Positions 8,762 to 17,564 of a stretch of DNA of 64,000 nt are shown one piece after another (position 1 is the first letter of the stretch; every line of letters begins with the position of its first letter). The translations under genes and the position numbers were made by a program. Source of the stretch: Nocardia macrotermitis. GTDB taxonomy: Bacteria > Actinomycetota > Actinomycetes > Mycobacteriales > Mycobacteriaceae. Location of the stretch: NCBI RefSeq assembly GCF_009604405.1, contig NZ_WEGK01000002.1, positions 558,001 to 622,000 of the forward strand. Direction: 5' to 3'. The notes under the pieces are model-generated. The model had not been told where the DNA came from. It ran no database searches and saw only the letters and a list, made by a program, of their open reading frames with translations.

Positions 8762-9774
8762 ACGACGTGGCCAAGGTCATCCAACTACACGACATCGACT
8801 TCGAGGCCCGGTCCCGGCCCGCCCCGCGGCGCTGGCCCGGACAGAGCGCCGCGAGCCCGGTGACCTCGCTCACCGACCGGCTCGCCGAGACCACTCCGCC
8901 GCCGCCGCGCAGCCTGGGTGACCTGGTGCGCGACACGGTCGCCGAGGGCATCCGCGGCACCGCCGATTTCGCGCGCCGGCGGCTCACCGGCGACTACCAG
9001 GTCGACGAGTTCGGCCTGGACGAACACCTGCTGGAATCGGTGCTGCTGCCCGCGCTGCGGCCGCTGGCCGAACAGTGGTTCCGGGTGGAGGTCAACGGGC
9101 TCGAGCACCTGCCCGAATCCGGCGGTGCGCTGATCGTCGCCAATCACGCGGGCGTGCTGCCGCTGGACGGGCTGATGTTGCAGCTGGCGGTGCACGATCG
9201 GCATCGCGCGCAGCGCGTGGTGCGGCTGCTGGCCGCGGATCTGGTCTTCGAGACGCCCGTCATCGGCGGGCTCGCGCGCAAGGCCGGGCACACCCTGGCC
9301 TGCCCCGCCGACGCCGAGCGGCTGCTGCGGACCGGGGAGCTGGCCGGGGTGTTTCCCGAGGGCTACAAGGGAATCGGCAAGGCGTACGGGGATCGGTACA
9401 AGTTGCAGCGGTTCGGGCGCGGGGGTTTCGTGTCCGCCGCGGTGCGCACCGGGGTGCCGATCATTCCGTGCTCGATCGTGGGTTCGGAGGAGATCTACCC
9501 CAAGCTCGCCAACCTCGAACCGCTGGCGCGACTACTCGGATTGCCGTATTTCCCTGTGACGCCGCTGTTTCCGCATCTCGGGCTGCTGGGCATGGTGCCG
9601 CTGCCCGCCAAGTGGTACATCGAGTTCGGCGAGCCGATCGAGACCGGCGCGTACGAGCCCGAGGCCGCCGACGACGCGATGACCATGTTCGACATCACCG
9701 ATCAGGTGCGGGAGAACATCCAGCAGTCGCTGTACAAGCGGCTCGCCAAGCGGCGCAACGCTTTCAGCGGGTAG
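8758..9774 (+). CDS. PlsC-type lysophospholipid acyltransferase family protein, Rv0502-like
   Basis: The 338-residue protein has an 80-100-residue polar N-terminal part and then an acyltransferase domain: the catalytic NHAGVLPLD (N129, H130, D of the HxxxxD box), a FPEGYKG block at about residue 199 and PIIPCSIVGSEEIYP. These match glycerophosphate-type acyltransferases that move acyl groups from acyl-CoA or acyl-ACP to lyso-lipids at the membrane face. It starts inside the stop of the epimerase-like gene. It ends 11 bases from the end of the convergent phosphatase gene, leaving no room for separate terminators. Acceptor lipid unknown. Confidence 0.88.
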   Translation: MNDVAKVIQLHDIDFEARSRPAPRRWPGQSAASPVTSLTDRLAETTPPPPRSLGDLVRDTVAEGIRGTADFARRRLTGDYQVDEFGLDEHLLESVLLPALRPLAEQWFRVEVNGLEHLPESGGALIVANHAGVLPLDGLMLQLAVHDRHRAQRVVRLLAADLVFETPVIGGLARKAGHTLACPADAERLLRTGELAGVFPEGYKGIGKAYGDRYKLQRFGRGGFVSAAVRTGVPIIPCSIVGSEEIYPKLANLEPLARLLGLPYFPVTPLFPHLGLLGMVPLPAKWYIEFGEPIETGAYEPEAADDAMTMFDITDQVRENIQQSLYKRLAKRRNAFSG

Positions 9775-9785
9775 CCGCGTTCCGG

Positions 9786-10826
9786 TCAGTGCTTGGCGGC
9801 GTCGCGTTTGCGGGTGAGTATCGCCGCGGCCGCGCCACCGGCCGCGCCCAGGGCCAGCGCCGTGGGGACGCCGATCTTGGCGGCCTTGCGGCCGGTGCGG
9901 AAGTCGCGGATCTCCCAGCCGCGGTTCTTCGCGACCTCGCGTAGGTCCGAGTCGGGGTTGATGGCGACGGCGGTGCCGGTGAGCGAGAGCATCGGGACGT
10001 CGTTGTGGCTGTCGGAATACGCCGTGCAGCGCTTGAGGTTCAGGCCCTCGCGGATGGCCAGGGTGCGGACCGCGTGCGCCTTGCCGAGGCCGTGCAGGAT
10101 GTCGCCGACCAGGCGGCCGGTGAACACGCCGTCCTCGCTCTCGGCGACGGTGCCCAGCGCGCCGGTCAGGCCGAGGCGTTTCGCGATGACCTGGGCGAGT
10201 TCGACCGGGGTCGCGGTGACCAGCCAGACCTGCTGACCGGCGTCCAGGTGCATCTGCGCCAGCGCGCGGGTGCCGGGCCAGATCTTGTCGGCGATGATCT
10301 CGTCGTAGATCTCCTCGCCGAGTTCGGCCAGTTCGGCGGTGGAGCGGCCCGCGATGAAGGCCAGGGCCTTCTCCTTGCCGCTGGCCATGTCGCCCTGGTT
10401 CTCCTTGCCGGTGATCCGGAACTTGACCTGCTTCCAGGCCATATCGGCCAGATCCGAGGTCTTGAAGTACTTGCGGGCCGCCAGGCCGCGGGCGAAGTGC
10501 ACGATCGACGCGCCCTGGACCATGGTGTTGTCCACGTCGAAGAACGCCGCCGCGGTCAGGTCGCGGGGCGGGCGCGCCTGTTCGGGAGTTTGCGAATCAT
10601 CTTCCGCCGCAACGGATTCCGCGAGTTCGGCATCGTGCAGGGCGAGGGCCGCGTCGGCGCTGGCCTCACCGGCGAGATTGGCGCGCAGTTCCTCCTCGCT
10701 GGGCCCGAACGGGCTGCGCGTGATGCGGGTCAGCTGATCGGACAGACCCTGCCCCCACCGTGCCGGGAACTCGCCGAATCTGCCCGCGATGAAACCTGTC
10801 CTCGCATCTTTGGATCGTTCCGGCAC
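9786..10826 (-). CDS. serB1: HAD-IB family phosphatase, SerB1-like
   Basis: The 346-residue protein carries the HAD signature FFDVDNTMV at about residue 95 (DxD nucleophile and acid), a threonine-containing motif II in WLVTATPVE, and [11 protein letters not shown] as motif IV with the metal-binding Asp residues. It is the HAD-IB type that M. tuberculosis annotation calls SerB1 (Rv0505c); true phosphoserine phosphatase activity is not shown by the sequence. The last 25-30 residues form a hydrophobic, Ala/Gly-rich segment ending RKRDAAKH, which could anchor it to the membrane. GTG 10826 is chosen for its GGCGGAGG ribosome site. The glutaredoxin-like gene lies 94 bases upstream on the same strand. 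Confidence 0.88.
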   Translation of the reverse strand: MPERSKDARTGFIAGRFGEFPARWGQGLSDQLTRITRSPFGPSEEELRANLAGEASADAALALHDAELAESVAAEDDSQTPEQARPPRDLTAAAFFDVDNTMVQGASIVHFARGLAARKYFKTSDLADMAWKQVKFRITGKENQGDMASGKEKALAFIAGRSTAELAELGEEIYDEIIADKIWPGTRALAQMHLDAGQQVWLVTATPVELAQVIAKRLGLTGALGTVAESEDGVFTGRLVGDILHGLGKAHAVRTLAIREGLNLKRCTAYSDSHNDVPMLSLTGTAVAINPDSDLREVAKNRGWEIRDFRTGRKAAKIGVPTALALGAAGGAAAAILTRKRDAAKH

Positions 10827-10920
10827 CGCTAACCTCCGCCCGTCGCGCGAACATCCCAACATTAACCGAGTGGGGTCAGGTGGTGCCGTGCGAACGACGA
10901 GGCGCTGCCCACACCCGCGC

Positions 10921-11178
10921 TCACCGCGTCAGGTCGGCCCGCAACCGCTTCTCGTCCACATCGAAGTAGCTGTGCTCCTTGCCGTCGAGCAGCACCACCG
11001 GCAACCGATCCCCGAATTCCGCCCGCAACCCCGGATCCGTCGCCGCGGCCTGATCCACATCCACGGTCCCCGGCTCGATCCCGAAATCCGCACAAATCGA
11101 ACGCAACTGCTCCAACGCCGTGACACACAACCCGCACCCCGCCCGAGTCAGCAATGTAACCGCATGTCGATCGCTCAT
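10921..11178 (-). CDS. Glutaredoxin-like protein, Rv0508-like
   Basis: The 85-residue protein has a thioredoxin/glutaredoxin fold outline with a CGLC redox pair at residues 15 and 18, a cis-proline strand [11 protein letters not shown] and the ending [12 protein letters not shown]. It belongs to the small DUF836-type glutaredoxin family that lies near the hem genes in Corynebacteriales. It probably serves as a thiol-disulfide carrier in the cytoplasm; the partner is unknown. It reads leftward toward serB1, away from the repeat-rich region. Confidence 0.88.
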   Translation of the reverse strand: MSDRHAVTLLTRAGCGLCVTALEQLRSICADFGIEPGTVDVDQAAATDPGLRAEFGDRLPVVLLDGKEHSYFDVDEKRLRADLTR

Positions 11179-11221
11179 GAGGTCATTAAAGCTGTATTTT
11201 TGGCCTCCGCTTCGCTCCGGC

Positions 11222-11318
11222 AGGTTTTCGGCGCCCGTGTGGCTCGTCGTTCACCCCTCGAGACTCGGCCTTCGGCCATGCGCTTCGAGGGCTGAACGAC
11301 GAGCCGCGCCGAAAACCT
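11222..11318. repeat. Long nested inverted repeat (97 bases)
   Basis: AGGTTTTCGGCGC (11222-11234) pairs with 11306-11318, and GGCTCGTCGTTCA (11241-11253) pairs with 11293-11305, both 13 of 13. Inside, CCCTCGA pairs roughly with TTCGAGGG, and GGCC-TTC-GGCC (11267-11277) forms the tip. The result is one long, slightly bulged hairpin just upstream of the glutaredoxin-like gene. Confidence 0.9.
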
Positions 11319-11493
11319 TTGGGGTTGGGCTTGTTGAGCCTTTCGCTTCGCGGGCGATTTCCGGCGGGACGGAGACGATTCGCCGCTGGGCACGTTGGTG
11401 GTTGCGTTGGGCTGGTACGGCGGATCGGTGCAGGTCGCATCGCGTACCGACCTTGCGAGACGCCACGCCCGGGGTCGCGTGGTTCTTCCAGTC
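11319..11493. other. Intergenic sequence between the hairpin and the tandem array
   Basis: No gene, hairpin or repeat unit is recognised in these 175 bases. They are part of an 891-base gene-free interval between the glutaredoxin-like gene and rex. Confidence 0.5.
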
Positions 11494-11760
11494 TGGATAA
11501 CGGCGACATCAGGGTCACCTGGTTCCGCCAACCATCGACAACGCCAACCCCGAGGTCACCCGGTTCCGCCAGCCACCGACAACGCCAACCCCGAGGTCAC
11601 CCGGTTCCGCCAGCCACCGACAACGCCAACCCCGAGGTCACCTAGTTCCGCCAGCCGTCGATAACGCCGACAGCAAGGTCACCCAGTTTCGCCAGCCACC
11701 GATAACGCCAACTCCGAGGTCACCCAGTTCCGCCAACTCCAAATAACGCCGACAGCAAGG
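11494..11760 (+). repeat. 41-bp tandem repeat array (six units plus a half unit)
   Basis: Units of the form GTCACCCGGTTCCGCC, then AGCCACCGACAACGCC, then AACCCCGAG start at 11514, 11555, 11596, 11637, 11678 and 11719, always 41 bases apart. A degenerate half unit (GGATAACGGCGACATCAGG) precedes them. The period is not a multiple of three and every frame is interrupted or unlike neighbouring proteins, so the array is non-coding. No spacers separate the units, so it is not CRISPR. Confidence 0.95.
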
Positions 11761-11872
11761 GTCGGGGCCCGGCTCGATTCTGGACTGACGGAGCGGGGGA
11801 GCGAAGCGGAGGAGCGGAGGAGGGAAGAATCGAGCCTCAGGGGGCCCCGGCCCCGCCGGAGCGGAGCGGAGG
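11719..11872 (+). repeat. Palindromic intergenic repeat element, copy A
   Basis: The last 41-base unit runs straight into a block beginning GTCGGGGCCCGGCTCGATTCT. Within it GGCTCGATTCT (11771-11781) pairs with AGAATCGAGCC (11826-11836), and GTCGGGGCC pairs loosely with GGCCCCGGCC further out. It ends in GCCGGAGCGGAGCGGAGG. A near-identical copy stands at 42256-42410; a core of over 70 bases from 11761 is the same in both. Confidence 0.93.
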
Positions 11873-11883
11873 CAATTGAACAC

Positions 11884-11899
11884 AGTGACTGAATTCACC
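11884..11899 (+). promoter_or_regulatory. Putative upstream Rex operator (ROP1)
   Basis: AGTGACTGAATTCACC keeps the GTGA/TTCAC arms of the actinobacterial Rex site. It is weaker than the next site, and its centre lies 21 bases from that site's centre, two helical turns. Confidence 0.5.
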
Positions 11900-11903
11900 G
11901 ACT

Positions 11904-11921
11904 TTGTGCAGGGCTTCACAA
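11904..11921 (+). promoter_or_regulatory. Rex operator (ROP2) upstream of rex
   Basis: TTGTGCAGGGCTTCACAA matches the Rex operator consensus TTGTGAANNNNTTCACAA at every fixed position but one. It lies 149 bases before the rex start codon. Rex proteins bind such sites when NADH is low and leave them when NADH/NAD+ rises, so the rex-hem operon is probably autoregulated by redox state. Confidence 0.8.
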
Positions 11922-12069
11922 GCGGTTACGGTGGTGGCACGCAAGCCGCTCGCTTTCCCGTAGCGGGAGCAGCAACAATCCGATGGACGCCAGGTGGCGC
12001 TGGCCCCGGGTGTTGGCAGCGGAGAGCAACCGGATACCTGACCCCCGGCCGGACGAGGAGCCGAACGAC

Positions 12070-12918
12070 GTGACAGAGCAGCATGAGACGCCCGAAGGCG
12101 TCTCCGGCAGGGCTCTGCGGTCGAACGCACCGTACAAGGACATTCCGCAGGCTACGGTCACGCGGTTGGCGACCTATCTCCGGGTCCTCGCCATCCTGGC
12201 CGACGAGGGCGTGCTCATCGTATCGAGTGAGGAACTGGCTGTCGCGGCGGGTGTCGGTTCCGCGAAACTGCGCAAGGACCTGTCCTTCCTCGGGCCCAAC
12301 GGGGTGCGCGGCGTCGGCTACGACGTGGCGAAGTTGCGCGCCCGCATCGAGGATGTGCTCGGATTGTCCGAGGGACATCGGGTGATCCTGGTCGGGGCCG
12401 GAAATCTGGGTCGTGCGCTGGCCGGATACGGCGGTTTCCGGCGGCGCGGGTTCGCCATGGTCGGTGTGTTCGACCGGGATCCGCAGGTGATCGGCGCGAT
12501 GGTCAGCGGGTTGCCGGTACGCGACGTCGCCGAGCTCGACGCGGCCGTCATCGAACTCGAACCGACCATCGCGGTCATCACCGTTCCGGATCAGGCCGCG
12601 CAGGCGGTGTGCGATCGACTGGTCGCCGCCGGGTTGCGGTGCGTATTGAGTTTCTCGCCGATCGCTCTGGACGCGCCGTCGTCGGTGGACGTGCGCCGGG
12701 TCGATCTGGCGGTGGAGATGCAGATGCTCTCGTTCGAGCGGGCGCGCAGCGCGTCGGCTCCGCACACCTCGTCATCGTCCGCGATCCGCCCAGCGGGGGT
12801 CGTGGTTTCGGCAATGGAGCCAACCAGCCGCGGCGGGTCCGGGGGCGGCAGCCTGCGTAAACACGCAGGCTCCTCGGACGCACCGCATATGAGCAACGGA
12901 TCGGTGGTCGCGCAATGA
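12070..12918 (+). CDS. rex: Redox-sensing transcriptional repressor Rex
   Basis: The 282-residue protein has an N-terminal winged helix ([20 protein letters not shown] and [21 protein letters not shown], about residues 25-90) and a Rossmann domain that senses NADH ([24 protein letters not shown], then VGVFDRDP). The domain-swapped C-terminal helix [10 protein letters not shown] is present, followed by about 60 extra Ser/Gly-rich residues. GTG 12070 follows ACGAGGAG and begins [10 protein letters not shown]. The stop overlaps the hemA start (ATGA). The rex-hemACD order is known from Streptomyces, whereas M. tuberculosis lacks rex here. The target sites just upstream support self-control. Confidence 0.95.
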   Translation: MTEQHETPEGVSGRALRSNAPYKDIPQATVTRLATYLRVLAILADEGVLIVSSEELAVAAGVGSAKLRKDLSFLGPNGVRGVGYDVAKLRARIEDVLGLSEGHRVILVGAGNLGRALAGYGGFRRRGFAMVGVFDRDPQVIGAMVSGLPVRDVAELDAAVIELEPTIAVITVPDQAAQAVCDRLVAAGLRCVLSFSPIALDAPSSVDVRRVDLAVEMQMLSFERARSASAPHTSSSSAIRPAGVVVSAMEPTSRGGSGGGSLRKHAGSSDAPHMSNGSVVAQ

Positions 12919-14279
12919 GCATCCTTCTAGTCGGAATTTCGCATCGCAGTGCTCCGGTCGCGGTGCTGGAGAAGGTTGCGGTCACCGAGGACGATCGTCC
13001 CAAGCTGATGGACCGGATGCTGAAGTCCCAGCACGTCTCGGAGGTCATGATCGTCTCGACCTGCAACCGCGTGGAGGTCTACGCGGTGGTCGACGCCTTC
13101 CACGGCGGTCTGGCCGAGATCGGCGATCTGCTCGCCACGCACGCGGATCTGTCGCTGCCCGAACTCACCCGGCACGCCTACGTCCGCTACAGCGAGGCCG
13201 CCGCCGAGCACCTGTTCGCGGTGGCCAGCGGGCTGGATTCGATGGTGGTCGGCGAGCAGCAGGTGCTGAGCCAGATCCGCGCCGCCTACGCCGCCTCGGA
13301 CGCGCAGCAGGCCGCCGGACGCACCCTGCACGAGCTGGCGCAGAACGCGTTGCGCGTGGGCAAGCGGGTGCATTCGGAGACCGGGATCGACCGCGCGGGC
13401 GCGTCGGTGGTGTCGGTCGCGCTGGATCGGGCGCGCGCGGAGATCGGCGATCTGACCGGCCGCACGGCCGTGGTGGTCGGCGCGGGCGCGATGGGCGGGC
13501 TGTCGGTGGCGCATCTGGCGCGCGCCGGGATCGGGCACATCATCGTGGTGAACCGGACCCTCGAGCGCGCGCAGCGGCTGGCGAACACCGCCGTGAGCAT
13601 GCACGGTGTCACGGCGAGCGCGCGGGATCTGACCGATCTGGTCGGTGCGCTGGCCGCCGCGGACATCGTGATCACGAGTACGGGTGCGGTCGGTGCGGTC
13701 GTGACGCTCGCCGACGCGCATCGGGCGTTGAACTCGGCTCCGGCCGGGCACCGGATGGTGGTCTGTGACTTGGGGTTGCCGCGCGATGTGGATCCTGCCG
13801 TCGCCGGACTGCCCGACGTGACGGTGATCGACATGGAGACCTTGCAGCGTGATCCGGCGGCCGGCGCGGCCGCCGACGACACCACTGCCGCGCGTGCGAT
13901 CGTCGCCGAGGAACTCTCCAAATACCTTGCGAGCCAACGTGTTGCGGAGGTCACCCCGACCGTCGCCGCGCTGCGGCAGCGCGCCGCGGACGTGGTCGAG
14001 GCCGAGCTGATGCGGCTCGAGTCGCGGCTGCCGGATCTGGCCGATCCCGAACGCGCCGAGGTCGCGCGCACCGTGCGCCGCGTGGTGGACAAACTGCTGC
14101 ACGCGCCGACGGTACGGGTCAAACAGCTGGCCTCCGCGCCCGGCGGCGGCACCTACGCCGAGGCGCTGCGCGAACTGTTCGAACTCAAACCCGGTGCGGC
14201 ACAAGCAGTTGCGGCACCCATGGAGGTCGCCGGACTCGGTGACGACCTCACTTCCGGTAATGAAGGGGCGTCGGCATGA
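12915..14279 (+). CDS. hemA: Glutamyl-tRNA reductase
   Basis: The 454-residue enzyme reduces glutamyl-tRNA(Glu) to glutamate-1-semialdehyde with NADPH, the first committed step of tetrapyrrole synthesis by the C5 route. The N-terminal domain has [14 protein letters not shown] and the nucleophile loop [11 protein letters not shown] (Cys near residue 49). Then come [13 protein letters not shown], the NADPH domain [20 protein letters not shown], and a C-terminal dimer helix region. Full length for the family. It starts within the rex stop codon. A 61-base hairpin overlaps its own stop codon and fills most of the gap to hemC. Confidence 0.97.
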   Translation: MSILLVGISHRSAPVAVLEKVAVTEDDRPKLMDRMLKSQHVSEVMIVSTCNRVEVYAVVDAFHGGLAEIGDLLATHADLSLPELTRHAYVRYSEAAAEHLFAVASGLDSMVVGEQQVLSQIRAAYAASDAQQAAGRTLHELAQNALRVGKRVHSETGIDRAGASVVSVALDRARAEIGDLTGRTAVVVGAGAMGGLSVAHLARAGIGHIIVVNRTLERAQRLANTAVSMHGVTASARDLTDLVGALAAADIVITSTGAVGAVVTLADAHRALNSAPAGHRMVVCDLGLPRDVDPAVAGLPDVTVIDMETLQRDPAAGAAADDTTAARAIVAEELSKYLASQRVAEVTPTVAALRQRAADVVEAELMRLESRLPDLADPERAEVARTVRRVVDKLLHAPTVRVKQLASAPGGGTYAEALRELFELKPGAAQAVAAPMEVAGLGDDLTSGNEGASA

Positions 14280-14334
14280 ACGGCCAGGCGCGTAGGCGGC
14301 AGCGGAGCGTAACCACGGAGCGCCCCGTTCATGC
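14274..14334 (+). other. Intra-operon stem-loop between hemA and hemC
   Basis: GCATGAACGG (14274-14283) pairs perfectly with CCGTTCATGC (14325-14334), and GGCGC with GCGCC continues the stem after a three-base bulge. The 5' arm contains the hemA stop codon and the 3' arm ends 16 bases before the hemC GTG. It could be an RNA-processing or attenuation element. Confidence 0.6.
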
Positions 14335-14349
14335 CCGAAAGGACGCAGC

Positions 14350-15387
14350 GTGACCGCTACCGACGCCATGGTGCACGAGGATCACACGACACGTCGGGGG
14401 ACCGCCGACGCGCCGTGGCGGATCGGCACCCGCGGCAGCCTGCTGGCGCTGACCCAGGCCGGCACGATCCGGGACGCGTTGATCGCGGGCGGACAGCAGG
14501 CCGAACTCGTCGTGGTGAAGACCGCCGGGGACAAATCCTCGGAGCCGGTGGAGAAGATCGGCGTCGGGGTGTTCACCGCCGCGTTGCGCCACGAACTCGC
14601 CATCGGCGCCGTCGACATCGCCGTGCACTCCTACAAGGATCTGCCGACCGCGCCGGATCCGCAGTTCGTCATCGCCGCCATTCCGCCGCGCGAGGACCCG
14701 CGGGACGCGCTCGTCGCCCGCGACGGCATGGTGCTGGGCGAGTTGCCCGCGGGGTCGCGGGTCGGCACGTCCGCCGCACGTCGCGCGGCACAGTTGCGCG
14801 CGCTCGGTCTCGGCCTCGAGATCCTGCCGTTGCGTGGCAATATCGACACCCGAATTCGTAAGGTCGCCGATGGCGAACTCGACGCGGTGGTCATCGCGAG
14901 GGCCGGTGTGGCCCGCATCGACCGCCTCGACGAGGTCACCGAATCGCTCGAGCCGGTGCAGATGCTGCCCGCCCCGGCCCAGGGTGCGCTCGCGGTCGAA
15001 TGCCGCACCGACGACCCGGATCTCGTGACCATCCTGTCCGCCCTGGACGATGCGGCCACCCGTGCCGCGATCGACGCCGAACGGGCGTTGCTGGCCTATC
15101 TCGAGGCCGGTTGCACCGCTCCGATCGGTGCGCTGGCCGAGGTCGTCGAATCGCTCGACGACGACGGCCGGGTGGTAGAGGAACTGTCGCTGCGCGGTTG
15201 CGTGGCGGCGATCGACGGCTCGGACGTGCTCCGGGCATCGGTGGTCGGTTCGCCCGACCGGGCCGAGGAACTCGGCCGTGCACTGGCCCGTGAGCTGCTG
15301 GAGCTGGGGGCGCGCGAGCTGCTCGGCGCCAACCGCGAGGCCGCACAGACTTTCACCCATCCCAGCCCAATGGAGAACGATAAATGA
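14350..15387 (+). CDS. hemC: Hydroxymethylbilane synthase (porphobilinogen deaminase)
   Basis: The 345-residue enzyme joins four porphobilinogens into hydroxymethylbilane. Visible are [26 protein letters not shown], the substrate-binding arginines in [15 protein letters not shown] and [14 protein letters not shown], and the dipyrromethane-cofactor cysteine in [11 protein letters not shown] (about C255). The N-terminus has about 20 extra polar residues. GTG 14350 follows AAAGGACGC. The stop overlaps the hemD start (ATGA). Third gene of the rex-hem operon. Confidence 0.97.
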   Translation: MTATDAMVHEDHTTRRGTADAPWRIGTRGSLLALTQAGTIRDALIAGGQQAELVVVKTAGDKSSEPVEKIGVGVFTAALRHELAIGAVDIAVHSYKDLPTAPDPQFVIAAIPPREDPRDALVARDGMVLGELPAGSRVGTSAARRAAQLRALGLGLEILPLRGNIDTRIRKVADGELDAVVIARAGVARIDRLDEVTESLEPVQMLPAPAQGALAVECRTDDPDLVTILSALDDAATRAAIDAERALLAYLEAGCTAPIGALAEVVESLDDDGRVVEELSLRGCVAAIDGSDVLRASVVGSPDRAEELGRALARELLELGARELLGANREAAQTFTHPSPMENDK

Positions 15388-16949
15388 GCCGAGCCACTAA
15401 GAAGCATCCTGGTCGGATTCTCTTTGTCGGGTCCGGCCCCGGTGACCCGGCGCTGCTGACCGTTCGGGCCCGCGAGGTGCTCGGCCGGGCGACGCTGGCG
15501 TTCACCGACCCCGATGTGGACAAGGGTGTGCTCGCCCTGATCGGTGTCGAGGTGGAGCCGAACCCGGACGGGGAACGTCCGGTCGACGTGCGTCCGGCCC
15601 TGGGCGAACCCGCCGAGGTGGCCAAGACGCTGGTCGCGGAGGCGCGGAACGGTCACGACGTGGTGCGGCTGGTGTCCGGTGATCCGCTGACCACCGATTC
15701 GGTGATCGCCGAGGTCGGCGCGGTGACGCGCTCGCACATGGTGTTCGAGGTGCTGCCGGGGCTGCCGTCCGGGGCGACGGTGCCCGCGTACGCGGGGATC
15801 GCGCTGGGCTCGAGTCATACCGAGGTCGATGTGCGCGGCGAGGTGGATTGGGCGTCGGTCGCGGCCGCACCCGGTCCGCTGGTGCTGCACGCGACGTCCG
15901 GGCATCTGGCGGAGACGGCCAGCGCGCTGACCGAGCACGGGCTCGCGCCGCAGACGCCGGTCGCGGTCACCGTGCGCGGCACGACCCGGCAGCAGCGGAC
16001 CATCGAGGCGACGCTGGCGACGTTGAACAGCGCCGCGTCCGAGCTGGTCGGGCCGCTGGTGGTCACGGTCGGCAAGGAGGTCGAGAAGCGGTCGAAGATG
16101 TCCTGGTGGGAGTCGCGGTCGCTGTACGGCTGGACGGTGCTGGTGCCGCGGACCAAGGAGCAGGCCGGTGAGATGAGCGAGAAGCTCGTCACGCACGGCG
16201 CGATTCCGATGGAGGTGCCGACCATCGCGGTCGAGCCGCCACGCAGTCCCGCGCAGATGGAGCGCGCGGTGAAGGGCCTGGTCGACGGCCGGTACCAGTG
16301 GGTGGTGTTCACCTCCACGAACGCGGTGCGCGCGGTGTGGGAGAAGTTCGCCGAGTTCGGTCTGGACGCGCGGGCGTTCTCCGGGGTGAAGATCGCCTGC
16401 GTCGGCGAGGCCACCGCGGAGCGGGTGCGGTCGTTCGGCATCAATCCGGAACTGGTGCCCAGCGGTGAGCAGTCCTCGGAAGGTCTGCTGGCCGACTTCC
16501 CGCCCTACGACGACGTGTTCGACCCGGTCAACCGGGTCCTGTTGCCGCGCGCGGACATCGCGACCGAAACTCTCGCCGAGGGTCTACGCGACCGCGGCTG
16601 GGAAATCGACGACGTCACCGCGTACCGCACGGTGCGCGCCTCGCCGCCGCCCGCGGAGACCCGCGAGATGATCAAGACCGGCGGTTTCGACGCGGTCCTG
16701 TTCACCTCCTCCTCCACGGTGCGGAACCTGGTCGGCATCGCGGGCAAGCCCCACGCCCGCACCATCGTCGCCTGCATCGGCCCCAAGACCGCCGAAACCG
16801 CCATCGAATTCGGCCTGCGCGTGGACGTGCAGCCCGAACTCGCCCAGGTCGGCCCGCTGGTCGAGGCCCTCGCCGAACACGCCGCCCACCTCCGCGCCGA
16901 GGGCCTGCTGCCCCCGCCGCGCAAGAAGAGCCGCCGCGGCAGGGCTTGA
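15384..16949 (+). CDS. hemD: Fused uroporphyrinogen-III methyltransferase-like / uroporphyrinogen-III synthase
   Basis: The 521-residue protein has two domains. Residues 1-240 resemble the SUMT/CobA methyltransferase fold, starting [20 protein letters not shown] and including [11 protein letters not shown]. Residues 250-500 are Hem[52 protein letters not shown] and [15 protein letters not shown]. The second domain makes uroporphyrinogen III from hydroxymethylbilane. Methylation by the first domain (toward sirohaem or B12) is inference, since the motifs after the GSGPGDP loop look divergent. Rv0511 of M. tuberculosis has the same fusion. It overlaps the end of hemC by four bases. Confidence 0.93.
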   Translation: MSRATKKHPGRILFVGSGPGDPALLTVRAREVLGRATLAFTDPDVDKGVLALIGVEVEPNPDGERPVDVRPALGEPAEVAKTLVAEARNGHDVVRLVSGDPLTTDSVIAEVGAVTRSHMVFEVLPGLPSGATVPAYAGIALGSSHTEVDVRGEVDWASVAAAPGPLVLHATSGHLAETASALTEHGLAPQTPVAVTVRGTTRQQRTIEATLATLNSAASELVGPLVVTVGKEVEKRSKMSWWESRSLYGWTVLVPRTKEQAGEMSEKLVTHGAIPMEVPTIAVEPPRSPAQMERAVKGLVDGRYQWVVFTSTNAVRAVWEKFAEFGLDARAFSGVKIACVGEATAERVRSFGINPELVPSGEQSSEGLLADFPPYDDVFDPVNRVLLPRADIATETLAEGLRDRGWEIDDVTAYRTVRASPPPAETREMIKTGGFDAVLFTSSSTVRNLVGIAGKPHARTIVACIGPKTAETAIEFGLRVDVQPELAQVGPLVEALAEHAAHLRAEGLLPPPRKKSRRGRA

Positions 16950-17083
16950 TTGCCTCCGCGTCTCATCGGCGAGATGGGCCGCGAGCAGGTGGGCGTTGTT
17001 CAACGTGTTGGAACGGGGCCTTCCGGGTGTCGGCGCGGTTCGTCTGTGCCTGAGCCTGGTTGGCGAGTCTGAGATTGCTTGTG

Positions 17084-17136
17084 CCTCAGCGTGATTCGTC
17101 TTCGCCTTGGTGAGGTGAGGACGAGTCACGCTGAGG
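17084..17136. terminator. Hairpin between converging hemD and the 90-residue gene
   Basis: CCTCAGCGTGA (17084-17094) pairs perfectly with TCACGCTGAGG (17126-17136); TCGTC (17096-17100) with GACGA (17120-17124) continues the stem. It stands between convergent genes and could end transcription from both sides. No T-run is seen. Confidence 0.6.
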
Positions 17137-17151
17137 GCGTGGTTCGATTTC

Positions 17152-17424
17152 TCAGCGGCGGGTGCGCATGAGGTCTCGGACGAGGCGGCAGGTTTTGTCC
17201 GAGGGCGGGTGGATGCCCACGAGATCGGCTGTGCGGCGGATCTTTTCGTTGTCCGCCAGGTCGGCTCGGTAGACGCCGGAGTCGAGCAGGGCGATGGCCA
17301 GGCGCATCGCCTTGAGGCGGCGGTTGTGGGTGACGTACCAGGAGCGCGGGCGGCCCGCGGGCAGGCGGCGCTTGAGCAGCGGAACGTACGGCTGGTCGAT
17401 GATGATCGGCGAATCGGTGGCCAC
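17152..17424 (-). CDS. Conserved small protein of unknown function (90 residues)
   Basis: I do not recognise the family. The start GTG 17424 is supported by a GGGGAGGG ribosome site seven bases upstream on the coding strand. The protein has a short hydrophobic-polar N-terminus (VATDSPIIIDQPYVPLLKRR), a GRPRSWYVTHNRRLKAMRLA stretch and the C-terminus DLMRTRR. It is basic, with no membrane segment or signal peptide. The Arg/Lys-rich helical look could suit nucleic-acid binding, but that is a guess. It reads toward hemD and lies 141 bases downstream of the hydrolase gene, separated from it by a strong terminator. Confidence 0.7.
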   Translation of the reverse strand: MATDSPIIIDQPYVPLLKRRLPAGRPRSWYVTHNRRLKAMRLAIALLDSGVYRADLADNEKIRRTADLVGIHPPSDKTCRLVRDLMRTRR

Positions 17425-17515
17425 GAGACCCTCCCCGGCTGTGGTGGAAACGAATGATCGAGGGCGCGAATCGCTCTCGAACACATCTTCGATTATAGCG
17501 TCCGGCGCCGACAGA

Positions 17516-17550
17516 AACCGCCGGTCGCGCGAGGTGCGCGACCGGCGGTT
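17516..17550 (-). terminator. Strong terminator of the alpha/beta-hydrolase gene
   Basis: AACCGCCGGTCGCGC (17516-17530) pairs in all 15 positions with GCGCGACCGGCGGTT (17536-17550) around a five-base loop. It begins 14 bases past the hydrolase stop and, on the minus strand, continues into TTTCTGT. Confidence 0.85.
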
Positions 17551-17564
17551 CGGCGGGTGTCGGG

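Noticed and set aside
11514..11760. Tandem array as a CRISPR
   Set aside because: Units follow one another without spacers, the repeats are not identical and no cas genes are present.
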